The translations under genes and the position numbers were made by a program. The notes beneath the pieces were generated by a model, which worked only from the letters and a program-made list of their open reading frames with translations, ran no database searches and was not told the DNA's origin. From positions 60,441 through 124,440 of the forward strand of contig CAUZFZ010000009.1 of the NCBI GenBank assembly GCA_963579025.1: DNA of 64,000 nucleotides, written 5' to 3'. Positions 43,341 to 52,427 of the stretch are shown in pieces; position 1 is the stretch's first letter, and every line of letters starts with the position of its first letter. This DNA comes from CAUZFZ01 sp963579025. GTDB taxonomy: Bacteria > Planctomycetota > Planctomycetia > Planctomycetales > Planctomycetaceae.

Positions 43341-44735
43341 CTAAACACCAAACAGAGACGTCAGCGGGTTGCCGTTGATCACACGATGTGGGCGTCCGAG
43401 TGGATCGTGAATCTCGGATTCGGGTGCGATGCCCATGCCGTAGTAAATGGTCGAAAGCAGGTCTTCCGGGGAAACCGGCTTCGATGTGGGGTACGCCGAA
43501 TCGCGATCCGTGGTTCCATACACCTGCCCGCCGGTAATGCCTCCACCGGCAAGAACGGCCGACTGGCATGCTCCCCAGTGATCGCGGCCCTGATTCTTGT
43601 TGATCTTGGGTGTGCGTCCGAACTCACCGAACATCGCGACCATGGTTTCGTCCAGCAGACCACTGGCCGACAGATCGTCCATCAATGCAGCGAAGCCTCG
43701 ATCCAGTGTCGGCAGTCCGTATTTCGCCTTGAGCATGCCGTATCCGGTCAGGCCTTCAAATGGTCCATGGTTATCCCAGATGTTGGCTACGTTGCCGGAC
43801 TTCTGAATGTACATCCACGAAATCGTGACGAGCCGAACACCGGCTTCAATCAATCGCCGCGCCATCAGAATGCTCTCGCCCCATTCCGTGCGTCCGTACC
43901 GATCGCGTGTGGTGTCGTCTTCCTTGTTGATGTCGAAGGCTTCCTTCGCGGCCGGTGACGAAAGCATGCTGAAGGCCTGCTCGCGAAAGTCGTCATAACC
44001 GAGTGCGGACTCCTCGGTGTTGAACCGCTTGTCCTGGTCCTCGACGACACCAAGCAGTCCACGGCGGGCCAGCAGTCGTGTGTGGCTCAGTTCCTTGGGC
44101 AGTTCCATCGAATGCGTTGCTCCGGACTTCGACTCACCGGCGGGAGCGATTTCCATCGGATCGTGACGTGCTCCCAGGAACCCCGCATACGTGCCCGAGT
44201 AGGTCACACCCTCGTGCCCGATCGGACGTGGGATGGTGACGGCCGCCGGCAGACCACGCGTGTCCGAGAACGCGGAAACGACCGAGCCGATGTTGGGCGC
44301 GTCGTTTCGATTGCGGTGATTCCGTGGCACGCGCAGTGACAGATTCAGGTCACCGGTCAGAGTTCGATACACCGATGGCTCGTGCGCGTCGCTGCCATGG
44401 GACACGCTGCGAATGATGGCCGTCTTATCTGTGTACTTCGCAAACAGCGGCATCTCTTCGGAGATCGAGATTCCGGGGGTGACGGTCTGAATCGGAGCGA
44501 AGTGGCTGCGAATCCCTTCAGCGGCATCTGGATTTGGATCCCACATATCCATCTGAGGTGGTCCACCCCATAGATAGATCAGCACGCAGGACTTTGCCCG
44601 GCCAGGCGTTCGATGCAGCACGGGCTCACGACGACGCGCGGCCACAGCATGTTCGTTCTGCAGCAGACCCGGCAATGTCATCGCGCCCAGGCCAACCTGT
44701 CCCAGCCGGATCATGGCGTCGCGGCGATGCAGCAT
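43341..44735 (-). CDS. DUF1501 family Tat-exported protein (2 of 4)
   Basis: 464 aa. Start ATG 44735 has GAGGG seven bases upstream on the minus strand. Tat-like signal LHRRDAMIRLGQVGLGAMTL, then VLIYLWGGPPQMDMWDPNPD, YSGTYAGFLGARHDPMEIAP, GRTEWGESILMARRLIEAGV and MFGEFGRTPKINKNQGRDH, the usual DUF1501 order. It shares layout with the other three copies in this window but is clearly diverged. It follows the amidohydrolase gene by 63 bp on the same strand and is separated from the next DUF1501 by a terminator-like hairpin. Confidence 0.93.
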   Translation of the reverse strand: MLHRRDAMIRLGQVGLGAMTLPGLLQNEHAVAARRREPVLHRTPGRAKSCVLIYLWGGPPQMDMWDPNPDAAEGIRSHFAPIQTVTPGISISEEMPLFAKYTDKTAIIRSVSHGSDAHEPSVYRTLTGDLNLSLRVPRNHRNRNDAPNIGSVVSAFSDTRGLPAAVTIPRPIGHEGVTYSGTYAGFLGARHDPMEIAPAGESKSGATHSMELPKELSHTRLLARRGLLGVVEDQDKRFNTEESALGYDDFREQAFSMLSSPAAKEAFDINKEDDTTRDRYGRTEWGESILMARRLIEAGVRLVTISWMYIQKSGNVANIWDNHGPFEGLTGYGMLKAKYGLPTLDRGFAALMDDLSASGLLDETMVAMFGEFGRTPKINKNQGRDHWGACQSAVLAGGGITGGQVYGTTDRDSAYPTSKPVSPEDLLSTIYYGMGIAPESEIHDPLGRPHRVINGNPLTSLFGV

Positions 44736-44798
44736 TTTTGAGCCCTCGGTTCCCGCAGGTCCGCAATTTCCGCCAGTCTCTCGAAGACCGGCATGCTA

Positions 44799-45941
44799 TC
44801 ACACTTTCGGCGCGACTGGTTGTCCGTCCTTCATCGTGAAGACCGCCGACCAGACCGGTCCGTCTTTCGTGAGGCCGTGTGCGTCACTCAACGTCTGCTG
44901 TTCGCTGCGGGTGAGCACGGTCAGGTCCGCCACACTCCCAACTGCAAGCGAGCCGTAATCAGGATTCTGACAGAGCAGTCCCGCGGGTCGCGACGTGACA
45001 GCCGCGAAGATGTCTTCTTCCGGCATTCCGGCCGCGAATAGCTTCGACATGACAAGCGGCAGATCATGTTCGAGCGGCTGACGTTCCAGGTGCCGGATCT
45101 GCAGGTCGGTCGAGATCGTGTCCGGCACGAATCCGTCCGAGATCGCAGCTTCCGCCACATTCAGACTGAAGGACGCACTTCCGTGTCCGACGTCGAACAA
45201 CACGCCACGTTCGCGCGCCTCGAGCACGCAGGGCAACACGCAGTCGCCCTCAACGATGCAGTGCGGCTCTCGACGGAAGCAGTAAGTCACGATGTCTCCC
45301 GCCCGCAGAAGTGCCAGTTGTTCTGCCAGTGGCCAGTCCTCGGGGCGTCGCATGCCAAAGAGCAATGGCAGGCCGGTTTGGCGCGAGACTTCAATTCCGC
45401 GGCTGAGAACTTCACGCGGGTCCGTCGATCCGCAGCAATGATTGCTGACGTTGACGGCGATCGCTGGAATGTGTTTCCGGTGCCGCTGGGTGGCGGCAAC
45501 GCACGCATCGATGTCGGCGTCGTCGAGGTTTTCCAGACAACCCTGAGTTGTGGACTCGCCAACGCGAGAGAGATTGATGGCCAGCAGGATCCGTGTCCGC
45601 GACCCGTTAATGGTCGTCTCAACGTACTCGTCAACAGTGTCCGCACCGGCGTCTCCCTGAGAGAGCACGGTGGTCACTCCACGCGGCAGCATGTGAGCGT
45701 CCGGTGAGACGCCGAACACAGATCCTGCATTGGCGGGATGTGCATGCAGATCGATCAGGCCAGGCAACACAATGCCGTCGGGAAAGTCGAACTCTTGCTT
45801 CGCATTGGGCTCGTCCGAGGCCGACGTGGAAATGTTGACAATACGCCCGGCGTCGATCAGCACGGTGGCGGGCGAATCAACGCCCGATGCAGGACAGATA
45901 AGACGACCGGCTCGGACGAGGACGTCGTATTCACGCGTCAT
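44799..45941 (-). CDS. Amidohydrolase (dihydroorotase-like metal-dependent hydrolase)
   Basis: 380 aa from ATG 45941, which has GAGGG eight bases upstream on the minus strand. No signal peptide. Metal-binding motif GLIDLHAHPANAG (HxH), further His in VSNHCCGSTDP and DVGHGSASF, and Asp in TISTDLQIRH, all in the order of the amidohydrolase superfamily TIM barrel. Residues 1-50 and the last 40 form the usual small beta domain (VLVRAGRLICPASG, GSVADLTVLTRSE). Closest in layout to uncharacterised EF_0837/AHA_3915-type enzymes; substrate unknown. Gene order puts it between DUF1501 genes in one minus-strand run. Confidence 0.88.
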   Translation of the reverse strand: MTREYDVLVRAGRLICPASGVDSPATVLIDAGRIVNISTSASDEPNAKQEFDFPDGIVLPGLIDLHAHPANAGSVFGVSPDAHMLPRGVTTVLSQGDAGADTVDEYVETTINGSRTRILLAINLSRVGESTTQGCLENLDDADIDACVAATQRHRKHIPAIAVNVSNHCCGSTDPREVLSRGIEVSRQTGLPLLFGMRRPEDWPLAEQLALLRAGDIVTYCFRREPHCIVEGDCVLPCVLEARERGVLFDVGHGSASFSLNVAEAAISDGFVPDTISTDLQIRHLERQPLEHDLPLVMSKLFAAGMPEEDIFAAVTSRPAGLLCQNPDYGSLAVGSVADLTVLTRSEQQTLSDAHGLTKDGPVWSAVFTMKDGQPVAPKV

Positions 45942-45968
45942 TAGCGGCGCCCTCGATGACATGACTGC

Positions 45969-47321
45969 TCAGACCAGGTCCTTGATCGGCTGGCCCGATT
46001 CGAGGATGAACACAGGGCGGCCCGAATGGTCGTCCAAGGTCGCTCTGTGATCGATGCCCAGGTGCCGATAAATCGTGGCCAGCAGGTCCTGCGGCGTGTG
46101 CGGTTGCTCGGCGGGGTATTCGGCTTTGCTGTTCGTCGCACCAACGACCTGACCCATGCGGAGTCCACCACCGGACAGCAGAGCGGAATAAGCCTGCGGC
46201 CAGTGATTACGCCCTGTGCCTGTGCTGTTGTTGCTCAGTCGCGGTGTGCGTCCGAATTCACCGACGACAACCACCAGAATCTTGCGGTCCAGATCGCGCG
46301 CGAAGATGTCTTCAATCAATGCCGACAGCGCCTGGTCCATGTACGGCAGTCGGACGCGCATGTACTTCGCGAAGTGGCCGGGTCGACCGGCATTCGAAAT
46401 GTGATCGTCCCAGTTGGTGAACTCGGGTCCATTCTTCGGCGTGTTGAAGTAGATGTTGATGACCGACGTGCCCGACTCAGCCAGACGCCGCGCCAGCAGG
46501 CAGGCCTGCCCCCACACGTTTCGACCGTAGCGTTCGCGCAGCGTGTCCGACTCCTGCTCGATCGCGAATGCTTTCGCGACGTACGGACTGGTCATCAATT
46601 CGAACGCCAGATCGCGGAATCTGTCGAAGCCTTCGAGCTGGCCGCGTGTGTCCAGGTCGCTGCGGAGCCGATCGAACTTCTGCAGCAACGACTGTCGTTG
46701 ATCAAGGAACGCGCCGTCGCGTCCAGCGGCAAGTTTGACCTGTGGCGGCTGGTAGCCTTTGGAATTCGGATCGCCAATTTCGAGCGCCGCACGGTGCAGA
46801 CCGAGATACGTCGGTCGTGTCATGTAGGGCTTCTGGGGAATCGCGACATATGGCGGCATGGCTCGCTGACCAATGCCCTTGATGGCACTAGCGACCGATC
46901 CGAAATCGGGATGATCGCTCTTCGATCCAGAAGTCGGGTCGAGCACAAGAGGCCGTTTTCCCGTCAGCGCCACGATGCCGCCGTCACTGTGAATGCCGAC
47001 GTCGTGATGCAGCGACCGCACGATAGAGAATCGATCGGCCATCTTCGCCTGCAGCGGAAACAGCTCGCAGATGTCGAGACCCGGCACGTTGGTCGAAATC
47101 GGATTGAACACGCTGCGGTACGACGTCGGCACGTCCGGTTTCAAATCGTACGTCTCAAGCTGCGAAGCGCCTCCGTGCTGATAGAGCATGATCACGGACG
47201 TATCGGAATCGCTCGAACCGGATGCTTCGCGCGCGGCCAAGATCCCAGGCAACGTCAGCCCGCCCAGGCCCAGAGCTCCAACCTGCATGAATCCGCGGCG
47301 ACTTATAATTGAGTCTGTCAT
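45969..47321 (-). CDS. DUF1501 family Tat-exported protein (3 of 4)
   Basis: 450 aa from ATG 47321, five bases after the stop of the upstream DUF1501 gene, so translationally coupled. Longer frame to 47546 is a shadow of that gene. Tat signal MTDSIISRRGFMQVGALGLG. Then VIMLYQHGGASQLETYDLKP, HHDVGIHSDGGIVALTGKRP, NVWGQACLLARRLAESGTSV and VVGEFGRTPRLSNNSTG, the usual DUF1501 order. Next downstream gene is the amidohydrolase, 27 bp away on the same strand. Confidence 0.93.
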   Translation of the reverse strand: MTDSIISRRGFMQVGALGLGGLTLPGILAAREASGSSDSDTSVIMLYQHGGASQLETYDLKPDVPTSYRSVFNPISTNVPGLDICELFPLQAKMADRFSIVRSLHHDVGIHSDGGIVALTGKRPLVLDPTSGSKSDHPDFGSVASAIKGIGQRAMPPYVAIPQKPYMTRPTYLGLHRAALEIGDPNSKGYQPPQVKLAAGRDGAFLDQRQSLLQKFDRLRSDLDTRGQLEGFDRFRDLAFELMTSPYVAKAFAIEQESDTLRERYGRNVWGQACLLARRLAESGTSVINIYFNTPKNGPEFTNWDDHISNAGRPGHFAKYMRVRLPYMDQALSALIEDIFARDLDRKILVVVVGEFGRTPRLSNNSTGTGRNHWPQAYSALLSGGGLRMGQVVGATNSKAEYPAEQPHTPQDLLATIYRHLGIDHRATLDDHSGRPVFILESGQPIKDLV

Positions 47322-47326
47322 GGCTT

Positions 47327-48796
47327 CTATCCAAACAACTGTCGCTGCGGATTTCCGCCTTCGAGGATTGTCACGGGACGTCCCTGGGCGTCGGGCAACT
47401 GAATCTCGTGCGAGATGCCCAGGCTGTCGTAAATCGTTGCGGCCAGGTCTTCCGGACTGACGGGATTCTCGGTCGGGTAGGCCGCGTCTTTGTCGGACTT
47501 TCCGTAAGTGATGCCGCCGCGAATGCCGGCCCCGGCGAGGATGCACGGAAAGCAGAAGCTCCAGTGACCGCGACCCCAGGCGGCGTTTGCTTTCGGAGTG
47601 CGACCCATTTCTCCAACTGCAACGACCAGTGTTTCGTCGAGCAGACCTCGGTCTTCCATGTCGGTTAACAGCGCCGAGAATGATTGATCGAACTTGGGGA
47701 CCAGGTGATCCCGCACGTCATTGCTGTGCTGGTGCGAGTCCCATGAATAGCCATCAGGACAGTCCCAGATGACGGTGACGAACCGACAACCGGCCTCGAT
47801 CATGCGGCGGCCCATCAGAGCCGACTGACCAAACAGATGCCGACCGTAGCGGTCACGCAATGCAGCAGACTCGCGCTGAATGTCGAGCGCACTGCGAATC
47901 TGATCGGACGTAACCAGGTCGAGTGCCCGTTGCTGCAATGATCCGTAACCGTTGAACGAGCGGTTCGCATCCGAAATTTGGCGCGACGCGTCGAACTGTT
48001 CGATCAGACTGCGGCGGCGGTCGAGTCGGTCGAGCGATACTTCATCACGCGACACAAGACCTTTGATCCGGAAGTCGAGTTCCTCTTCAGAGCACTCACG
48101 AAAGAACGGGTTGTCGGTCTTGCCCTTGCGGCGGATATCCGTGGCCATCGCGTTGTAGGCATTCCCGAGCCAGCCGGCGTATTGACCTGTCCGGTCATAA
48201 CCCTGCAAGTGCCCGAGTCGGTTCGGCAGGTACATGTAATCCGGAAACGTGCGCGTCTGGTCAGCCGAGTGCTGCGAGACGTATTCGACAACAGATCCCA
48301 TCGCCGGCCAGTCCGATGGCCGCGCGTTAACGTCGGAACCGTTCTCGGCAGATCGCGTCCACTTGTGGCCGGTCTGGATGTAGTGACAGGCGTTGTGGTC
48401 GTTGTGCGGATGCGTCATCGACCGGATGACTGCCAGGCGGTCCGACATCTCGGCGGTGCGATGCAGGTGCTCGCTGATCCGCAGGCCGGGGGTTCGCGAG
48501 CTGATCGGCTCAAACGGACCGCGTATCTGTTTGGGCGCTTCGGGCTTCATATCCAGCGTTTCCAGCTGGCTCGGCCCGCCGAACAGATAGATGAACAAAA
48601 CGGACTTCGCGCGCCCGGTCGGGAACTCAGCGCCTGGTGTGAATCCGTGAGTCGGTACAAGCTGCTGCTGCGCCTGCTCGGCCGCCAGTAGCTTCGGCAG
48701 ACTCAGGCCAAACATGCCCAGCCCGCCAGCTCGGATCAGATCACGTCGTGTCGTTCCAGAGCAGACCTGTTTGCTACGCCCGTTAATCGTCAGCAT
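47327..48796 (-). CDS. DUF1501 family Tat-exported protein (4 of 4)
   Basis: 489 aa. Tat signal TTRRDLIRAGGLGMFGLSLP, then VLFIYLFGGPSQLETLDMKP, MTHPHNDHNACHYIQTGHKW, SALMGRRMIEAGCRFVTVIW and VAVGEMGRTPKANAAWGRGH. The last motif has GEMGRTP where the others have GEFGRTP. It is the first gene of the minus-strand run to 40514 and is divergent from the PIG-L gene, with the promoter in the 162-bp gap before it. Confidence 0.93.
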   Translation of the reverse strand: MLTINGRSKQVCSGTTRRDLIRAGGLGMFGLSLPKLLAAEQAQQQLVPTHGFTPGAEFPTGRAKSVLFIYLFGGPSQLETLDMKPEAPKQIRGPFEPISSRTPGLRISEHLHRTAEMSDRLAVIRSMTHPHNDHNACHYIQTGHKWTRSAENGSDVNARPSDWPAMGSVVEYVSQHSADQTRTFPDYMYLPNRLGHLQGYDRTGQYAGWLGNAYNAMATDIRRKGKTDNPFFRECSEEELDFRIKGLVSRDEVSLDRLDRRRSLIEQFDASRQISDANRSFNGYGSLQQRALDLVTSDQIRSALDIQRESAALRDRYGRHLFGQSALMGRRMIEAGCRFVTVIWDCPDGYSWDSHQHSNDVRDHLVPKFDQSFSALLTDMEDRGLLDETLVVAVGEMGRTPKANAAWGRGHWSFCFPCILAGAGIRGGITYGKSDKDAAYPTENPVSPEDLAATIYDSLGISHEIQLPDAQGRPVTILEGGNPQRQLFG

Positions 48797-48958
48797 GGCA
48801 GAATCTCATCAATGCGCAATGATGGTTCGGTGGGACCACTCGAAGCCGCGAGGATACCATGCCTCGCCGGTCCCAACGACGGCTCTTCCGTTTATCGACA
48901 ATCGTCACGTGACCCAACGCATTTAACTCTCCCCACGAACGCACCAGGAAAGTTCCTT

Positions 48959-49651
48959 ATGCCAAAGACGATCCTCGGAATCGGTGGCCATTACGACGAC
49001 TGTGTCTTCGGGATTCCCGGAATCCTGCTGCAGGCCGTGCGGAAGAATCACCGTGTGGTGATCCTGTCGCTGATCGGAGACTACTCGAACTGGAAACCCG
49101 CTCGAGGGCGACATAAGGAACTGGTCGAGGGGACCACGCGCCTGTGCGGGGACTTTGGCGTCGAGATGCGATTCCTCGATTTCGCGGGCATGAACTTCGA
49201 CGTCGACGTTGCCGCCAAACGAGTTGTGGCCGAAGCTGTCGCGAAGATTCAGCCGGATGTCGCCTTCATGCTCTGGCCACACGACCGGCATTCCGATCAC
49301 GAAGTGTCATCGCGTCTGTCGACCGTCGCTCTGAAACATGCGGACCGACTGATCGATGAGAACGTCACGTATCGATCGCCGCGGCAAACGTACTGGTACG
49401 ACAACGGACCTCGCCACACGATCGGCTTCGAGCCCAACACTTTTGTTGATGTGAGTGACGACTGGCTCAAAGCGATGGAGTGGCTGGGCCGTTTGATGGC
49501 TCTGGCACGCAACGTGGAATACGACCCGCTCCGCCAGGACGGAGCCGTGCGCGGCAAAGAGACTCTGGCGCTCTATCGCGGCTCGACCTGTGGTGTGCGA
49601 TACGCCGAAGCCCTGCGATCGTTCAACGAGTATCCTCGGGACATCCTTTGA
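48959..49651 (+). CDS. PIG-L family deacetylase
   Basis: 230 aa from ATG 48959 with AGGAA upstream. It contains the PIG-L/LmbE zinc motif GGHYDDCVFG near the N-terminus (the family's AHPDDE position, here GHYDDC), with RGRHKELVEGTTRLCGDFGV and the downstream WPHDRHSDHEVSSRLS (second His cluster). Members remove N-acetyl groups from GlcNAc-like substrates. The YDDC variant of the usual PDDE motif is worth noting. Overlaps the metallophosphatase gene tail to tail by 29 bases. Confidence 0.88.
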   Translation: MPKTILGIGGHYDDCVFGIPGILLQAVRKNHRVVILSLIGDYSNWKPARGRHKELVEGTTRLCGDFGVEMRFLDFAGMNFDVDVAAKRVVAEAVAKIQPDVAFMLWPHDRHSDHEVSSRLSTVALKHADRLIDENVTYRSPRQTYWYDNGPRHTIGFEPNTFVDVSDDWLKAMEWLGRLMALARNVEYDPLRQDGAVRGKETLALYRGSTCGVRYAEALRSFNEYPRDIL

Positions 49652-50549
49652 GCTTCCCGAGTTTTGGCGGGCGCGGTTCGGGTTCCGGTTTGCGTCGATC
49701 AAACTGGAACGGGTCGGTCGGGTCATCGGTGACGGTCACTTTCAGCGGCGGTGCGATGCCGCCCTGGTCGACTTCGACGCGCAGAATGTTCTTTGCCGCA
49801 AACGGCCGGTCGTGGATCCAGCGATGTCCGTCGCCGTGGAGGTAGAGAATCGGCTTCTTGAACTCCTCCGCGTCCTGATTAAACGGGTCGAAGAAGTCAG
49901 AGTGATTCGCGGCCGGCTTCGCGTGCCCGAAGATCACCAGACTGCTGACATTGGCGCCGGAGCGACGCAGATTGCGACGGACCCAGTCGAGCCCGTCCGC
50001 GTGTCGTTGCTTCCATTCCACTGCGTCATGCACGCGACCGCCGACAATGTTCAGTCCCACGAACAGGACGTTGCCTTTTACAAACGAGAAATTCTCCTCG
50101 TGTTCCAGCTGTCGAAATACAGGCAGTTGGTGCTGCCAGCGGCGATCGAACCGCATGAAGTATTTGTCCCAATACTTCCATGCCTGCTCCGGATCAGGAA
50201 TCAGGCAGTCGTTCCATTCATTGTCTCCGGGAATAATAAAAACCGGCGCCACTGCCTGACTCAGCATGCCCGACACTTTTTTATAGACGGCTTCGTCGCA
50301 CGGCGGCGCACCGGACTTAATGTCGCCGACATGGATCACAAACTCCGCGTCCTTCGGCAATTCGGTAATCTGCTGCGGCAACAGGACGTCTTCTTCCGGT
50401 GCATAGGGCACATCCCCCATGGCATAGAACGTGACCAGGCTAACAGCCTCAGTCGTCGGTTTTGCCTGATCCTGGGCGATGCCCACAGAGACAATGGCCA
50501 ACACAAGTCCAGCGTGAACGATTTTCGAGCCCATTGGTGTCGATCCCAT
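49623..50549 (-). CDS. Secreted calcineurin-like metallophosphatase
   Basis: 308 aa from ATG 50549 (50534 is an alternative); the upstream frame is a shadow. Signal peptide MGSKIVHAGLVLAIVSVGIA. Metal motifs in order: FYAMGDVPYAPEE (GDxP), FVIHVGDIKSGAPP (GDxxxG), PGDNEWND (GDNE), SLVIFGHAKPAANH (GH) and YLHGDGHRW (GHxH-like). A two-metal phosphoesterase, probably periplasmic. C-terminal 40 residues are Pro/Lys/Arg-rich and polar. It overlaps the PIG-L gene at the 3' end, so the two transcripts are convergent and antisense for 29 bases. Confidence 0.88.
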   Translation of the reverse strand: MGSTPMGSKIVHAGLVLAIVSVGIAQDQAKPTTEAVSLVTFYAMGDVPYAPEEDVLLPQQITELPKDAEFVIHVGDIKSGAPPCDEAVYKKVSGMLSQAVAPVFIIPGDNEWNDCLIPDPEQAWKYWDKYFMRFDRRWQHQLPVFRQLEHEENFSFVKGNVLFVGLNIVGGRVHDAVEWKQRHADGLDWVRRNLRRSGANVSSLVIFGHAKPAANHSDFFDPFNQDAEEFKKPILYLHGDGHRWIHDRPFAAKNILRVEVDQGGIAPPLKVTVTDDPTDPFQFDRRKPEPEPRPPKLGKLKGCPEDTR

Positions 50550-50784
50550 TTCGAGCGGTGGGGACGTGATGATTGACGAGCCAGCCGACGCTCGTGAATC
50601 AAGAGAACACAGGCGGGCAGAATACCGATTGGTTAACTGAAACACATGCGCGGATGCTGCCGTGGTCATGGCCGGGGTGTCAGGGGAGCTCATGATCCTG
50701 TCACTGCCGCGCCGTTCCGTCTTGTGCGATCGATGTGGGCGTACGATGCTTCGACACACGACGGGGATCGAGTGTGAGGTGAGC

Positions 50785-51306
50785 ATGGCAGCAACCAACA
50801 TTGGCGACTTACGCGTGACGTTCGAACGAGGTGTCCTGACCATCACTCCTCACGGTCGTTCGGAATCCGCTATCACGCTGGATGAGGACGGTGTTGAGAA
50901 GCTGATCGACCTGGTGTGCGGTCACGATGAGTCCGAATCAAATCAACGGCAGGCGTTTCGTGTGTCGCTGTGGGATTCCAGCGGCTTGACCACGACGGTT
51001 CGTCACGGTGAATGCGAGATTGAGGCGACCCCGAAAAGCATCAGCCTCTCGGGCGTGTTCGTGGAATTGCCTGATCCACCCGGAATCGAATTGCCTGTGG
51101 GCGCCCAGGTGGAAGTGACGTTGGAACTCGATACCGATCACGAAACGCTGGAAGCAATCGTGCGTCGACGCCACGACTCGGGGTGTGGATTATTCTTCCC
51201 GGCTTCAATGAAAGACGAGGAACTCGACCCACCCGCCACCCTGGCACGAATCGTCATGACCCTGCAAAGGCGGTGGCTGGCAAGACGCATACGATCAGGC
51301 TGGTGA
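50785..51306 (+). CDS. PilZ-domain protein (probable c-di-GMP binder)
   Basis: 173 aa from ATG 50785, preceded closely by GAGGTGAG. Residues 1-50 form a small leading domain (MAATNIGDLRVTFERG). The PilZ part has RQAFRVSL (RxxxR motif at about 53-57) and PKSISLSGVFVELPD (the [DN]xSxxG position reads S-x-S-x-x-G), with VEVTLELDTDHETLEAIVRR and GCGLFFPA for the barrel end. c-di-GMP binding is inferred from the two motifs. No diguanylate cyclase or phosphodiesterase gene is nearby. Confidence 0.82.
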   Translation: MAATNIGDLRVTFERGVLTITPHGRSESAITLDEDGVEKLIDLVCGHDESESNQRQAFRVSLWDSSGLTTTVRHGECEIEATPKSISLSGVFVELPDPPGIELPVGAQVEVTLELDTDHETLEAIVRRRHDSGCGLFFPASMKDEELDPPATLARIVMTLQRRWLARRIRSGW

Positions 51307-51479
51307 TCGCTCTTGTTCTCCTGGCGATTCGGCGCTCAAGGCCAGCCAAGTATGACGCCAGGGAAGCTAAGTGCTGTTCCGTTTCCGTCAGACCTCACTA
51401 AGGCGTGTCACACGCCCTTCGTTCCGTTTCTGTTGAGCAATGACGTCGGCCAGGTCTTTATCTGCCAGGTGAGAATCCA

Positions 51480-51845
51480 ATGCAGAATGCGGTAGATGAC
51501 CTCGAAAACCGTCGTCCCGTCTGGGATGCGGTGTCAGAGCTGTACCTCGACACTGAGTTACAACCTGACGATTACGAGCGCATTGCAAACGTCTTGCGAT
51601 CGTCACCCTATTTGGCATCGGAACTCGATCACATCATGTATACCGAGTTGTACCCGGTGCTGATTGCAAACTGCTGGGATGTCGCTGGCGAATGGAGTGC
51701 GTTTGATCTCGACTGGCTGCAGGATGCCATCCTCGAACGGGCCGCTCAACGCTTCACAGTACCACCCGCGCTGTTTCCGGGCCGCTCAATAGTGCGAGGA
51801 CCGTGGAATACCGTCAGAAGGATGGCAACGGAGTTTCCGACGTGA
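51480..51845 (+). CDS. DUF7079-like small protein
   Basis: 121 aa. Helical, acidic protein beginning MQNAVDDLENRRPVWDAVSE, with LYLDTELQPDDYERIANVL, MYTELYPVLIANC and GEWSAFDLDWLQDAILERAA. The RRPVW...LYLDTEL...DYERIA pattern and VAGEWxxFD segment are as I remember for DUF7079, a small family with no proven function, sometimes found among immunity-like proteins. Its stop overlaps the GTG start of the next gene (GTGA at 51842-51845), so the two are coupled. Confidence 0.75.
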   Translation: MQNAVDDLENRRPVWDAVSELYLDTELQPDDYERIANVLRSSPYLASELDHIMYTELYPVLIANCWDVAGEWSAFDLDWLQDAILERAAQRFTVPPALFPGRSIVRGPWNTVRRMATEFPT

Positions 51846-52351
51846 CGACAGACAACACGAACTTGCAGAGCGATTCCGCACGCGACCATAAAAAAGTCCG
51901 ACGGATGATCTGGTGGGGAATGGGGACATTGGCAGTGCTGCTACTGGGCTCAGCCGGAGCACTTGTGTTTGAAGTGGTCACCGGTCGGTTATCCGGCACT
52001 GTTGCGCAGGCGAAAATTGGACGGTGTTCGACTGGAGGTTTAGGCGTGACTGCTTTTCGCCGAGACGGAAGCGGCGTGACATTTGTGACGGAATGTGTTC
52101 CGGCAACATCCGTGCCTGTTCAAGCCCCTCGGCCAGCAGTCCCGTTGATTTTCGATCTACGCGCGCGAATCTGGGAGTCCACGTTCGGTGCTTCACACGC
52201 GTTCGCTTTAGACAAGCCCGGTTCAATAATCTTCCATGTGAAAACCGGAGACGTCATCCAAATGCGGCCCAACGAACACGTCACTCTGCTGAGCTGGGAG
52301 ACCAATTACTCGACCGAGCGTTGGGCTGTGACTGCTCGCATCGCGCCATGA
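51842..52351 (+). CDS. Single-pass membrane protein, unknown
   Basis: 169 aa from GTG 51842, which overlaps the upstream stop. Residues 1-24 are polar with a basic stretch (RDHKKVRRM), followed by one transmembrane segment (MIWWGMGTLAVLLLGSAGAL) and an extracytoplasmic beta-rich domain (FRRDGSGVTFVTECVPATS, PLIFDLRARIWES, HVKTGDVIQMRPNEHVTLL). Nothing recognisable; it may be a small regulatory or sensor anchor because it is coupled to the DUF7079-like gene. Confidence 0.6.
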   Translation: MTTDNTNLQSDSARDHKKVRRMIWWGMGTLAVLLLGSAGALVFEVVTGRLSGTVAQAKIGRCSTGGLGVTAFRRDGSGVTFVTECVPATSVPVQAPRPAVPLIFDLRARIWESTFGASHAFALDKPGSIIFHVKTGDVIQMRPNEHVTLLSWETNYSTERWAVTARIAP

Positions 52352-52427
52352 ATGATAGATGGTGCATTAATGCAATAGGAGAGTGTGTGAAGATGCAACT
52401 GACCTGCGACAGAACAGGACGGTGACA

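Noticed and set aside
45066..45707. 213-aa plus-strand frame inside the amidohydrolase gene
   Set aside because: It is the antisense of a confident enzyme gene with all catalytic motifs on the minus strand.
46026..47312. 428-aa plus-strand frame over a DUF1501 gene
   Set aside because: Antisense shadow; the minus strand encodes a complete Tat-exported DUF1501 protein.
41773..48796. Sulfatase activity for the DUF1501 proteins
   Set aside because: They share the alkaline-phosphatase fold but lack CxPSR/CxAxR, so no formylglycine nucleophile is present.
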